From an uncultured Lachnospiraceae bacterium (GTDB taxonomy: Bacteria > Bacillota > Clostridia > Lachnospirales > Lachnospiraceae), in the NCBI GenBank assembly GCA_910584725.1, contig CAJUBE010000020.1:1-64000 (forward strand): a stretch of DNA of 64,000 nucleotides, in the 5' to 3' direction. Position 1 is the first letter of the stretch; each line of letters begins with the position of its first letter. Below the pieces are notes generated by a model that saw nothing but the letters and a program-made list of their open reading frames with translations, was not told the origin of the DNA and did no database searches. The position numbers were made by a program, and so were the translations under genes. Shown here piece after piece: positions 25,512-33,549 of the stretch.

Positions 25512-26933
25512 CTACTGCTTTGCCTCCGGCAGACGCAGCCGCAATAACCGCTTCGCAAGCTGTCTGAAATTAAAGGGCAGCAGAGGATAGATATAGCTCT
25601 TGTCCGACAACGTTTTATTGAAGACAATGGACAGCAGGAAGAATACAATCGCTCCCACATAGCCATAGATGCCAAATATCGCCGTCAGAATCAGATTGAT
25701 AATGCGCATAAATTTGAGGGCATAGCCAAGCTCGTAATTCTGCTGGGTGTAGTTGGCGATGGCGACGAACGCCATGTACAGCATAACCTCGGAGTTGAAC
25801 CAGCCGCTGTTGACGGAGAACTCGCCAAGCACCAGCGCCGCCATCACACTCAAAGGGGTACTTAACATATTCGGCGTATTGACTGCCGCCAGCTTCAATC
25901 CGTCGATGGCCAGTTCCAGAATCAAAAACTGCGCAATCAGCGGAATGTTCGACTCCTCCTGCAGCATGATAAACTGAAAGCTTTCGGGAACCCACTGCGG
26001 GTTCTGCATCAGCAGCAGAAAGGTTGGTGTCATAATATAGGTGAGGATCGAGATCAGAAACCGCGTCAGACGAAGGTACGTCCCCGTGATGGGCGGAAAG
26101 TAGTAATCATCCGCCTCCTCCACGATATCAAAGATGGAAGTCGGCACAATCATGGCGGAGGGCGAATTGTCTACCAGTATCACGATATCCCCCTCCAGCA
26201 CCTGAGCCGCCGCCACGTCCGGCCGCTCCGTAAACTTAAATTTCGGGAAGGGATTAAACCACTTTCTCTGGTAAAGGCACTCCGCCAGACTCTCCTGATT
26301 CATGGTCAGAGCATCCACCTTAATATCCACAATCCGCTTCTTCACCTTCTCCAGAAACGCGTGATCCACCCGGTTATCCATATAGCAGAGCACAATATCC
26401 GTCTGGGAGCTTTTCCCGGCGTTCATCATCTCCATGCGAAGCTCTGTGCTTCTGATCCGCCTCCTGATCAGCGCCGTATTGAAAACCACTGTCTCCACAA
26501 AGCCGTCCTTGCTGCCGCGCAGCGTCTTGTCCTTGTCCGGCTCCGAGACGCTTCTGGCGGGATAGGTTCTGGAGTCAATGAGCACACATCTGTCATAGCC
26601 GTCGATAAAGAGCGCAAACACGCCCGACAGGACATTGTAAATGATATCGTCCCATTTGTCTTTGAGGTCCACCTCCACATAGGGTGTCGCCTTCTTTGAC
26701 ATCTCATAGGCACTCTCCGGCATATTATCCGGCGTCAGACCGATGAAATACTGCAGGATCTTCATCATCAGCTCATCCTTGCAGAAACCGTCGATAAAAT
26801 AAATACATGCCTGCCTGCCGCCCACATCAATCACGCGATAGACCACGTCGAAGCTCGTATCCGGCTTCATATGCGCCTTCATGTACGCCATACTTTCCTG
26901 CAGGGAGGTTGTCATCTTTTCCTTATTTTCCAA
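25512..26933 (-). CDS. GerA-family spore germination/stage V sporulation protein (SpoVAF-like)
   Basis: 473 residues from a TTG at 26933 that has AAGGAG 8 bases upstream; ATG 26951 is an alternative. The N-terminal soluble domain (to about 280) is followed by about five or six membrane helices (ITGTYLRLTRF to SIVFNKTL), and the conserved PFPKF..TERPD and VDNSPSAM segments of the GerA family are present. The short hydrophilic C-tail and lack of gerB/gerC neighbours favour SpoVAF over a GerA receptor. Located in the spore inner membrane. Confidence 0.85.
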   Translation of the reverse strand: MENKEKMTTSLQESMAYMKAHMKPDTSFDVVYRVIDVGGRQACIYFIDGFCKDELMMKILQYFIGLTPDNMPESAYEMSKKATPYVEVDLKDKWDDIIYNVLSGVFALFIDGYDRCVLIDSRTYPARSVSEPDKDKTLRGSKDGFVETVVFNTALIRRRIRSTELRMEMMNAGKSSQTDIVLCYMDNRVDHAFLEKVKKRIVDIKVDALTMNQESLAECLYQRKWFNPFPKFKFTERPDVAAAQVLEGDIVILVDNSPSAMIVPTSIFDIVEEADDYYFPPITGTYLRLTRFLISILTYIMTPTFLLLMQNPQWVPESFQFIMLQEESNIPLIAQFLILELAIDGLKLAAVNTPNMLSTPLSVMAALVLGEFSVNSGWFNSEVMLYMAFVAIANYTQQNYELGYALKFMRIINLILTAIFGIYGYVGAIVFFLLSIVFNKTLSDKSYIYPLLPFNFRQLAKRLLRLRLPEAKQ

Positions 26934-27018
26934 CGTAAAAACTCCTTCCATGACTTTCCATTGTTTCCCATAGTATGTCTTGGAAGGGGTTCTCTTATTC
27001 GTCTATCTTTTATTTTAA

Positions 27019-27453
27019 TTATGCCTTTCCGGTGCTTCCGTGCCCGCCCCGGTCAGCATTCTCAAGGTGCTCCACCTCGTCAAAAACAATCTTCGGCTGG
27101 TTCTCCATAATGCGGAACTGACAGATTCGATCATTCACATGAATCTCCGTATCTCTGACTGCATATACCGGCATAAACCACTGGTCGTTATCCCCGCAAT
27201 AGGATGCGTCGATCACACCCTGATGATTGGTCTGGATAATGCCGAAATTTTTGAAGGTGGAACTTCTCGGCACCACATGGGCTTCATAACCTTTCGGCAG
27301 CTCCATCGCTACCCCCAGGGGAATCAGACGAAACTCCCCCTTTTTCAAAACCACATCCTCCGCCGCGCGCAGATCGATCCAGTCAGACTTCCCGTCTATG
27401 TAAGCCAGCTTTTCTATTTTGTCCGTAAAATATTTGATTTTAATATGTTCCAT
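27019..27453 (-). CDS. dut: dUTP diphosphatase
   Basis: 144 residues, trimeric dUTPase type. Motifs in order: DLRAAED (motif 1), PRSSTFKNFGI (2), GVIDASYCGDN (3), RICQFRI (4) and RGGHGSTGK (5). It converts dUTP to dUMP, keeping uracil out of DNA. It is downstream of nrdD and nrdG in the same direction, so it likely belongs to a deoxynucleotide supply group. Separated from nrdG by repeat copy B. Confidence 0.93.
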   Translation of the reverse strand: MEHIKIKYFTDKIEKLAYIDGKSDWIDLRAAEDVVLKKGEFRLIPLGVAMELPKGYEAHVVPRSSTFKNFGIIQTNHQGVIDASYCGDNDQWFMPVYAVRDTEIHVNDRICQFRIMENQPKIVFDEVEHLENADRGGHGSTGKA

Positions 27454-27500
27454 TTACACTAACTCCCATGATTCCGCATAGCGGAATCTCAAATCTGTGC

Positions 27501-27595
27501 GGAAAATGCCGCTTTTCAGGCATTCTCCTGTGTGAGACTTAGTACTTCTCCGCGAAGCAGCCCTTGCTGCGAGCGGCTAGAAGTACTTCTCACGC
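27501..27595 (-). repeat. intercistronic palindromic element, copy B
   Basis: Long hairpin GTGAGA-A-GTACTTCT / AGAAGTAC-TAAG-TCTCAC with CCGC/GCGG and GCAG/CTGC head stems, then short hairpin GGCATTCTCC-type. The last codons of nrdG run through it and stop in the short hairpin (27516-27518). A shared CCCATGATTCCGC flank lies at 27467-27479. Confidence 0.8.
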
Positions 27596-28100
27596 TATAA
27601 TCCTCACAGTAAAGCACCGGGTTCGAGGGATCGGTCTGTTCCAAACTTTTTTGTACGTCGATCACTCTCTGGTTTCTGCTGCCTTTCCAGAGGAGCTTCA
27701 CATCCTTCAAATCCTTCTTAAACTCCCCGTCCACAAGCACATCCACATACTTCATCATCGGATAATGCAGGACGTCCTCCCAGCTGTCCCCCGTGTAGAG
27801 CCAGATCGTTTTATTCGGATATCTATTTTTGATCTCCTCCATCATATTTCTCACATCCAGTCGGTTAGCCGAATGGAGCGGATCGCCGCCCGAAAAGGTA
27901 ATTCCGCTGATATATGGCTTTTCCAGTTGGGAAAAAATTTCCTGCTTTGCCGCCTCGTCAAAGGGAAGGCCGCCGTCAGGATCCCAGGTGAGCGGGTTCT
28001 GACACTCCTTGCAGCAGTGGGAACAGCCCGCGACCCAGAGCACCACCCGCAGGCCGTCGCCGTTTAACATATCGTCTTTTGTTATATTGTGGTATCTCAT
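27516..28100 (-). CDS. nrdG: anaerobic ribonucleotide reductase activating protein (radical SAM)
   Basis: 194 residues. The radical SAM cluster is CSHCCKEC (CX3CX2C) near residue 26, followed by GGDPLHSANR and the rest of the short NrdG barrel. It generates the glycyl radical on NrdD. About the last 27 residues, after YCEDY, are encoded by the intercistronic repeat and stop inside its short hairpin; they are unlikely to be part of the ancestral enzyme. Lies 145 bases after nrdD. Confidence 0.93.
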   Translation of the reverse strand: MRYHNITKDDMLNGDGLRVVLWVAGCSHCCKECQNPLTWDPDGGLPFDEAAKQEIFSQLEKPYISGITFSGGDPLHSANRLDVRNMMEEIKNRYPNKTIWLYTGDSWEDVLHYPMMKYVDVLVDGEFKKDLKDVKLLWKGSRNQRVIDVQKSLEQTDPSNPVLYCEDYSVRSTSSRSQQGLLRGEVLSLTQENA

Positions 28101-28257
28101 AAAAATATCTCTCTTTCCTGTGAAAACCTCTGCATTTCATGCAGAGCCCTCATTCGCTGCGGCTTCGCCTTCGCTCATGATGGACGCTCGTCATAAACAG
28201 ATGATCTTCTGCAAGCAGAGATCATCTGTTCCTGACTCACTGTTTTCACATGCTTTT
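28101..28257 (-). repeat. large multi-branched inverted repeat between nrdD and nrdG
   Basis: Outer arms TGTGAAAAC (containing the nrdD stop TGA) and GTTTTCACA enclose three stems: ACAGATGATC.../GATCATCTGT, a GAGCGAAGGCG-rich stem and CTCTGC/GCAGAG. The layout resembles the six-copy element (stop codon in the arm, short hairpin last) with unrelated sequence. Confidence 0.5.
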
Positions 28258-30435
28258 CCTCTCCGCGATCTCCGCCATTTTCGCCTCACTTAAGCGGGTG
28301 TCACCGTGGACGCGGGAGTAGGCAAGATACCCATTCATACGGTCGATCTTGGTCAGGTTGCGGCTGCCGCACACGGGACACACATCCATCTCAAGCTCCT
28401 GATGCCCGCAGTCGTCACAGTAAGCCAGGGAAAGGTTCACGCCCTCGTAAAATCCCATATCCATCGCCCTGCGTATCAGTGTCTTGATGGCCTCGATATT
28501 ATAGTCGATCGGATACTTCACATACTGAATCTTGCCGCCGTTTGCCATCTCCCAGAAACGGTACTCCAAATCCTGCTTCTGAATAGGCGTGATATCCTCC
28601 GTCACATGACAGTGGAAACTGTTGGACACATACTCCCTGTCGGACACGCCTTCCACAATGCCGTACTTGGCACGGAACTGTTTCACCTGCAGACCGCAGA
28701 GGTTCTCAGCAGGCGTTCCGTAGATGGCATAAAGGTGCCCATCCGCTTCCTTGTATTCCTCAATTTTATGGTTAATATGCTCCAGTACTTCCAATGCGAA
28801 AGCGCCATCTTCCACCAATGATTTCCCGTTATAAAGCTCCTGCAGCTCGTTAAATGCCGTGATGCCAAAGCTGGCCGTCGCGGATTTCAAAATCGGTTTG
28901 ATCTTGTCATGGAGCTGCAAATGACCGCCGAGAAAACCGCCTTCGCAGTAAGCCAGTGGGTTCGTGGAAGCGCGCATCTCACCGAGATACGCGTAAGTCC
29001 TGATATGAAGCTGTCTGATCAGGTTCAAATAATAATCCAGCACATCATAGAAATCCCTGCCCTCCTGTCTGGATTTCGCCAGAATCATGGGCAGATGCAG
29101 GGAAACCGCTCCCACGTTAAACCTGCCTACAAAGACGGGGGAGTCCTCCTCGTCAGCCGGGTGCATACCGCCCCGCTCATACCAGGGCGAGAGGAACGCA
29201 CGGCATCCCATGGGAGAAATCACCTTACCATACTGTTTATACATGCTGGCTATATAGCCCTTTCCGGTCAGGCTCAGCCAGTCCGGGTACATGGTCTTAG
29301 CTGAGCACTTCACCCCTGCCTCGAACACGTCCTCCAACTCCTTGCCCGGTCCGTGTAAATTCTCATCGTATAAAAAGACGATCTTGGGGAAAAGCACAGG
29401 CTTCTTGCACTCCTTCTTGCCCTGCCCCTTCCTGCGCACGTTGAGCATCTGAATCGTCGCCATCCTCGCAAAACGTCCCGTGCCAATCCCTGCAGTCACC
29501 GTGATGAAAGGATAGTCTCCGCGGCTGCTGGCCACCGTGTTAAACTTGTATTCCCATCCCTGAAAGCCCTGCTCAAACTCCTTCTTCACATCCGCAAGCG
29601 CTTCCGCCTCCGCCGTCTCTTTGTCAATCCCCAGCTTCTTATATTTTGCCACGTTTCTCTTGTAAGATTTCTCCGCGTAAGGCTCCAGAATCTTATCCAC
29701 CTCGGGCACGGTAAAACCACCGTACTGCTGGCTCGCCGCACTCAAAACGATATCTCCTATGACATCGAAGGCCACGTCCAGCGTCTTCGGCTCGTTGTAC
29801 CAGATATTTCCCATCTCAAAGCCGCCGGAAAGCACCTCCGCCACATTAAAGAGGCAACAGTTCATCGTATCTCTTCTGGCAGACATGTCATGGACGTAAA
29901 TATACCCATCCCGGCAAGCCTGAATTTCCTCCGTGGTCATAAAAAATTTCTGGTATAATTCCTTGTTAAACTGGTTAAAAATTAGGCTGCGCTTCGTGGA
30001 GACAAGAGCGCTGTCCGTATTAGCGTTCTCCTTGTCGCCAATGTACATGATCGACTGGCTCTTCTTGTAGACATCGTCCATCATGCGCACAAAATCCTGC
30101 TTGTAATTGCGATAATCGCGGTAGCTCTTCGCCACTATCGGCTTCACATCCTCCAGCGCGCTCTCCACAATATTGTGCATGATCTGGATAGGTATCTTCT
30201 CCTCATCCAGCTCATTCACCTTATCGACAACCGTCTGGCAGATATGACGCTTTTCCTCTTCCGTAAACTTAGTGAGGGCACGGTATGCGCTCTTCCCCAC
30301 TGCATCGATGACCTTCTGGACATTGAACGCCTCAAGGCTGCCGTCCTTCTTGATCACCTTCACACCTTTCTCCGGCTGATATCGAAGACCATAATTCTCC
30401 CCATCCGAATGATCTGATTCAAATTTACTGCTCAT
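28246..30435 (-). CDS. nrdD: anaerobic ribonucleoside-triphosphate reductase
   Basis: 729 residues from ATG 30435 (GGAGG upstream). An N-terminal ATP-cone (about 25-115, KKDGSLEAFNVQKV), the PFL-like barrel with the CCLFN cysteine region, the C-terminal zinc site CDDC...CPVC and the glycyl radical site in RMNGYLAYSRVHG. Oxygen-sensitive class III reductase that makes deoxynucleotides. Preceded by a strong promoter and two NrdR boxes, and followed by nrdG and dut. Confidence 0.96.
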   Translation of the reverse strand: MSSKFESDHSDGENYGLRYQPEKGVKVIKKDGSLEAFNVQKVIDAVGKSAYRALTKFTEEEKRHICQTVVDKVNELDEEKIPIQIMHNIVESALEDVKPIVAKSYRDYRNYKQDFVRMMDDVYKKSQSIMYIGDKENANTDSALVSTKRSLIFNQFNKELYQKFFMTTEEIQACRDGYIYVHDMSARRDTMNCCLFNVAEVLSGGFEMGNIWYNEPKTLDVAFDVIGDIVLSAASQQYGGFTVPEVDKILEPYAEKSYKRNVAKYKKLGIDKETAEAEALADVKKEFEQGFQGWEYKFNTVASSRGDYPFITVTAGIGTGRFARMATIQMLNVRRKGQGKKECKKPVLFPKIVFLYDENLHGPGKELEDVFEAGVKCSAKTMYPDWLSLTGKGYIASMYKQYGKVISPMGCRAFLSPWYERGGMHPADEEDSPVFVGRFNVGAVSLHLPMILAKSRQEGRDFYDVLDYYLNLIRQLHIRTYAYLGEMRASTNPLAYCEGGFLGGHLQLHDKIKPILKSATASFGITAFNELQELYNGKSLVEDGAFALEVLEHINHKIEEYKEADGHLYAIYGTPAENLCGLQVKQFRAKYGIVEGVSDREYVSNSFHCHVTEDITPIQKQDLEYRFWEMANGGKIQYVKYPIDYNIEAIKTLIRRAMDMGFYEGVNLSLAYCDDCGHQELEMDVCPVCGSRNLTKIDRMNGYLAYSRVHGDTRLSEAKMAEIAERKSM

Positions 30436-30479
30436 ACGCCCCTCCGTAGCTTTATCCGTCTGCAATCTCGCAGCGTTCC

Positions 30480-30525
30480 CCACAAAATATAGTGTCGGTT
30501 AACATAACGGCACAATATATTGCGG
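30480..30525 (-). promoter_or_regulatory. paired NrdR boxes upstream of nrdD
   Basis: CCACAAAATATAGTGT (30480-30495) and GCACAATATATTGCGG (30510-30525) match the 16-base NrdR palindrome (ACACWATATATTGTGT) and lie 30 bases apart, near three helical turns, as is typical. They fall just downstream of the predicted start point, so NrdR would repress nrdD. Confidence 0.8.
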
Positions 30526-30534
30526 TTTAGAATT

Positions 30535-30563
30535 AGTATACGGTAATAAACATGTTATGTCAA
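30535..30563 (-). promoter_or_regulatory. promoter of nrdDG
   Basis: TTGACA, 17 bases, TATACT on the minus strand; a near-consensus vegetative promoter about 100 bases before the nrdD ATG. Confidence 0.8.
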
Positions 30564-30586
30564 TGAAAACCCCTCGGAAAAAATAC

Positions 30587-30619
30587 CAAAAAGGGATATG
30601 CCTTTTTGTGACATATCCC
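30587..30619 (-). terminator. Rho-independent terminator after the WYL regulator gene
   Basis: GGGATATG and CATATCCC form a perfect 8-base stem followed by TTTTTG on the minus strand, starting 9 bases after the stop at 30628. Confidence 0.8.
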
Positions 30620-30627
30620 AAGAGCAA

Positions 30628-31632
30628 TCAATCCGTCTGCTTTTCCCCGTACCCGGCAAGCGTTTTTTTCAGATGCTGCCGGTAAGCGTCCGCCACATAT
30701 GCCGGCGCAAGAATCCGCGCCCCCGCGCCAAGCCCCGTAAGCCATCCGAAGAACTGACCGCTGACCGCCACCTGCACCCTGACGGAAAAGTGCGCTTCAT
30801 CGCGGATGCGGACGGCTGCCTCCCTGCCGAAACGATCCATCACCACGCCGATCAGGCTGTTCTCAAACAGCAGGGTGACAATCTCCTCCTTCCCGCCATA
30901 CATGCCAAAGGTTTTGTTGGCGTAATCCGCAATGTCGAAACGCTCAAAGAGCGACGCACCCTCCCGCTTTTCATCCAGCACCTGAATCTTCGCCATCTTA
31001 TCCACCCGGAAGTGCTTGATTTTATCCTCCTCGCTGTCGTGGGCGATCAGATAGTAATATTCGTCCTTACAGGTGAGCGCCCACGGACTTGCCAAATAAG
31101 GCTTCCCACCCCGCCGCGGCACAAGCTCCCGATCCAGATTCCACTCCAGATACTGAAAGGAAATCTGCCGGTTTCCCTGAATCGCCCTGTGGATATCGTC
31201 CACCACATAATAGATGCTCTCATTCGCCGTCTTGATGCGGTTCGCCACATAAACCTGACGCTGCAGCTGCCCAGCCTCCGCCTTTGATGCCAGCTTCTCA
31301 ATTTTGGAAATCAGCTCCCTGGATTTATTTGCCGTCAAAAACCGTGACGCCTGCACCGTCTCCACCAGCAGTTTTAGCTCCGCCAGCTCAAACTCCCGCC
31401 CGGCCAGATAATAGCCGCCTCCCGTCTTCGCCTTGACCAGCACGATATCATAGCCAAAATCAATGAGCTGGGCGATATCGTCATAAATGCTCTTGCGCTC
31501 CGCCTTCACATCATAAGCCGCCAGCGCGTCGATCAATGCCTGCGCGCTCAGACAGTGCTCCTCGTCGGACTGCTCCGTTAGAATTTTAACCAGATATAAT
31601 AGTTTCTGTTTCTGCTTCGTCGATTTAGCCAT
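30628..31632 (-). CDS. WYL-domain transcriptional regulator
   Basis: 334 residues. An N-terminal HTH_11-type winged helix (about 5-75, ALIDALAAYDVKAERKSIYDDI region), a middle linker and a WYL domain (about 140-330) with the YYLIAHD and HFRVDKM segments. WYL proteins sense nucleic acid or small ligands and regulate stress and defence genes. Downstream of the HAD phosphatase gene with repeat copy C between them. Target genes not evident. Confidence 0.9.
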   Translation of the reverse strand: MAKSTKQKQKLLYLVKILTEQSDEEHCLSAQALIDALAAYDVKAERKSIYDDIAQLIDFGYDIVLVKAKTGGGYYLAGREFELAELKLLVETVQASRFLTANKSRELISKIEKLASKAEAGQLQRQVYVANRIKTANESIYYVVDDIHRAIQGNRQISFQYLEWNLDRELVPRRGGKPYLASPWALTCKDEYYYLIAHDSEEDKIKHFRVDKMAKIQVLDEKREGASLFERFDIADYANKTFGMYGGKEEIVTLLFENSLIGVVMDRFGREAAVRIRDEAHFSVRVQVAVSGQFFGWLTGLGAGARILAPAYVADAYRQHLKKTLAGYGEKQTD

Positions 31633-31659
31633 TGTTTCAACTCCATGATTCCACTGTAT

Positions 31660-31711
31660 GGAGAATGCCGCATTTCAGGCATCTCCTATGTGAGACTTAG
31701 TACTTCTCACA
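31660..31711 (-). repeat. intercistronic palindromic element, copy C (short form)
   Basis: Reduced copy: TGTGAGAAGTACTAAGTCTCACA lacks the apical head but keeps the arms, and is followed by GGAGATGCC/GGCATTCTCC. The HAD gene's TGA lies in the first arm. The CCATGATTCC flank is present at 31644. Confidence 0.7.
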
Positions 31712-32399
31712 TTAATATCGGTAACAACTCTTCCAGACGGCGGATCTCATAGTCCGTCCGCACTTCCACATCCTTCGCCCTGCCCGTCGGATTAAACCAG
31801 CAGGATGCCACACCCGCATTCTCCGCCCCCCTCATATCGCTTGTCAGGGAATCTCCCACCAAAATACATTCTTCCCTTGTCACACCGGGCAGCGCCGCAA
31901 AACAGGCGTCAAAATATTCTTTCCTCGGCTTGGGATATCCCATCAGTTCCGACACAAATACCCCGTCCATCATTTGGTCTAACCCGGACAGTCTCATCTT
32001 GCTCGCCTGTGTCGAATTGACTCCATTGGTCACCACATACTGCCGATACCCCTTCTCCTGAAGCAGCGTCACAAGCTCCTTCGCGCCATCCATATAAAAG
32101 TAAACGTTTCCCAGCTCCCGCTGATAATCCGCATTGATTTCCTCCGGCTTTACATGGGTGATGCCCAGCTCTTCAAATAGGGTGCGAAACCGCCCCACGG
32201 TCACCTGCTGCTTGGTCAGTTCCCCCGATTCCAGACGAAGCCAGTGGCTTCTGTTTATGGCGTCGTAGCGTGCCGTAATCTCCTCGTCAATCGGCAGCCC
32301 ATACCGCTCGAATACCGCCCGCAGCGCATGTTCCATGGAGCGGTCAAAATTGAGCAGCGTCTGATCCAGATCCCATAGAATGGTTGTATATTTTTTCAT
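31707..32399 (-). CDS. HAD-superfamily hydrolase, YjjG-like nucleotidase
   Basis: 230 residues. Motif I WDLDQTLLNF, motif II VTNGVN, motif III Lys in YPKPRKEYF and motif IV VGDSLTSDM are intact, with a helical C1 cap (20-100). The YjjG subgroup dephosphorylates pyrimidine nucleotides, including damaged ones. Phosphatase activity is safe; the exact substrate is inference. Confidence 0.9.
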   Translation of the reverse strand: MKKYTTILWDLDQTLLNFDRSMEHALRAVFERYGLPIDEEITARYDAINRSHWLRLESGELTKQQVTVGRFRTLFEELGITHVKPEEINADYQRELGNVYFYMDGAKELVTLLQEKGYRQYVVTNGVNSTQASKMRLSGLDQMMDGVFVSELMGYPKPRKEYFDACFAALPGVTREECILVGDSLTSDMRGAENAGVASCWFNPTGRAKDVEVRTDYEIRRLEELLPILM

Positions 32400-32501
32400 T
32401 TTTGTCTCCTCTATTAAAAACCGTCGCCGGACAACGGCAATTCAGAGAACACTTCGCATTCTCCTTCCATGGTCCAAGCTGCCGCCATTTCATATAAAAA
32501 T

Positions 32502-32547
32502 AAGAAGAAAGGGCGTTCCCTCAAGGACACCCTTCCGCTTTCTTCTT
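32502..32547. terminator. bidirectional terminator
   Basis: AAGAAGAAAG...GTTCC and GGACACCC...CTTTCTTCTT pair over about 18 positions with a 4-base loop and T-rich ends on both strands. It ends transcription of the small membrane protein gene at 32572. Confidence 0.7.
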
Positions 32548-32571
32548 ACATACATAATTACACAAAAAACA

Positions 32572-32739
32572 CTATGCCGTCGTACTTCCGTCCGCAGGCG
32601 TCTCCGAAGCCGCTTTCGCATCCTTACTCTTTCTCCACTTCACGCCGATCACACACGCAACAATCACCAGCGCAACAATCAGTACAAACAGAAGCAGATA
32701 CGATAAAAACGAGTTTACAAATAGAATTAAGTTTGTCAT
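32572..32739 (-). CDS. small single-span membrane protein
   Basis: 55 residues from ATG 32739 (AAGGATG upstream). One hydrophobic helix (about 5-33, LLLFVLIVALVIVACVIGV region), then a basic stretch (KWRKSKDAK) and a polar tail. No function recognised. It has its own terminator. The RNase HI gene lies upstream in the same direction. Confidence 0.6.
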   Translation of the reverse strand: MTNLILFVNSFLSYLLLFVLIVALVIVACVIGVKWRKSKDAKAASETPADGSTTA

Positions 32740-32838
32740 CTTTTCACATCCTTCTCTTTCCGAATTGCTTCGCTTCCGACGAAAGAACCTGTCCGAAACC
32801 GCTTTCTCCAATTACACTTACCGTTATGATACCACCAA

Positions 32839-33309
32839 TCAGAAGGTATCGTCAAGCAGTTCCGTACCGTCCGCCGCCGTGGTGGCAAGCTTATCGCACC
32901 GCTCGTTCTCCGGATGCCCGTCGTGTCCTTTTACCCACTGAAAAGTGACACGGTGTGGCTCCATGGCGCGCAGCAGGCGTTCCCACAAGTCTATATTTTT
33001 GACAGGCTTGTTTCCCGCCGTTTTCCAGCCCTTTTTCTTCCATCCCTCAATCCAGTGCTGGTTAAAGGCATCCGTCACATATTTGGAGTCGGAAATAAGG
33101 AGCACTTCGCACGGCTTTGTGAGCGCTTCCAGACCCACGATCGCCGCCATCAGCTCCATCCTGTTGTTGGTCGTCTTTTTGTACCCGGCGGAATACTCCC
33201 GCTCGTGCAGCGTCCCCTTACTGTCAATATATTGCAGAACCGTGCCGTAACCGCCCGGTCCCTCCGGGTTCCCGCGCGCCGCGCCGTCTGTGTAGATCGT
33301 TACTTTCAT
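32839..33309 (-). CDS. rnhA: ribonuclease HI
   Basis: 156 residues from ATG 33309 (GGAGAGG upstream). All catalytic acids are visible: Asp in YTDGAARGNP (about 8), Glu in NRMELM (46), Asp in SDSKYV (68) and Asp in ENERCDKLA (131), with His in KGHDGHPEN. It degrades RNA in RNA-DNA hybrids. A longer reading to 33375 is open but unsupported. Directly upstream is a 36-base tandem repeat. Confidence 0.95.
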   Translation of the reverse strand: MKVTIYTDGAARGNPEGPGGYGTVLQYIDSKGTLHEREYSAGYKKTTNNRMELMAAIVGLEALTKPCEVLLISDSKYVTDAFNQHWIEGWKKKGWKTAGNKPVKNIDLWERLLRAMEPHRVTFQWVKGHDGHPENERCDKLATTAADGTELLDDTF

Positions 33310-33373
33310 GCAAAATCCTCTCCGTTCTTCCTTCTTCATCCGCCTCGCCACATACACCGACTGTTTATCAGAC

Positions 33374-33499
33374 ATCCGTCCGGCGACATCAACTCACTGT
33401 TAATCCGGTATCCGTCCGACGACATCAGCTCACTGCTAATCTGGCATCCGTCCGGCGACATCAGCTCACTGTTAATCTGGCATCTGTCTTTCAGCTGCC
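33374..33499. repeat. 36-base tandem repeat, 3.5 copies
   Basis: Units start at 33374, 33410, 33446 and 33482 (partial) with the core ATCCGTCCGGCGACATCA. Three full units differ at only a few positions. It lies between the MutS-like and rnhA genes. In no frame does it appear to be part of a conserved protein. Confidence 0.85.
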
Positions 33500-33549
33500 A
33501 TCACTTGTCCGCCGAAAACCCGTTCATCTTCCCGAATGACAGCCCATGA

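Noticed and set aside
33482..33549. 36-base tandem repeat read as part of a repeat protein
   Set aside because: The 12-residue repeat only appears on the antisense side in a frame with no gene context.
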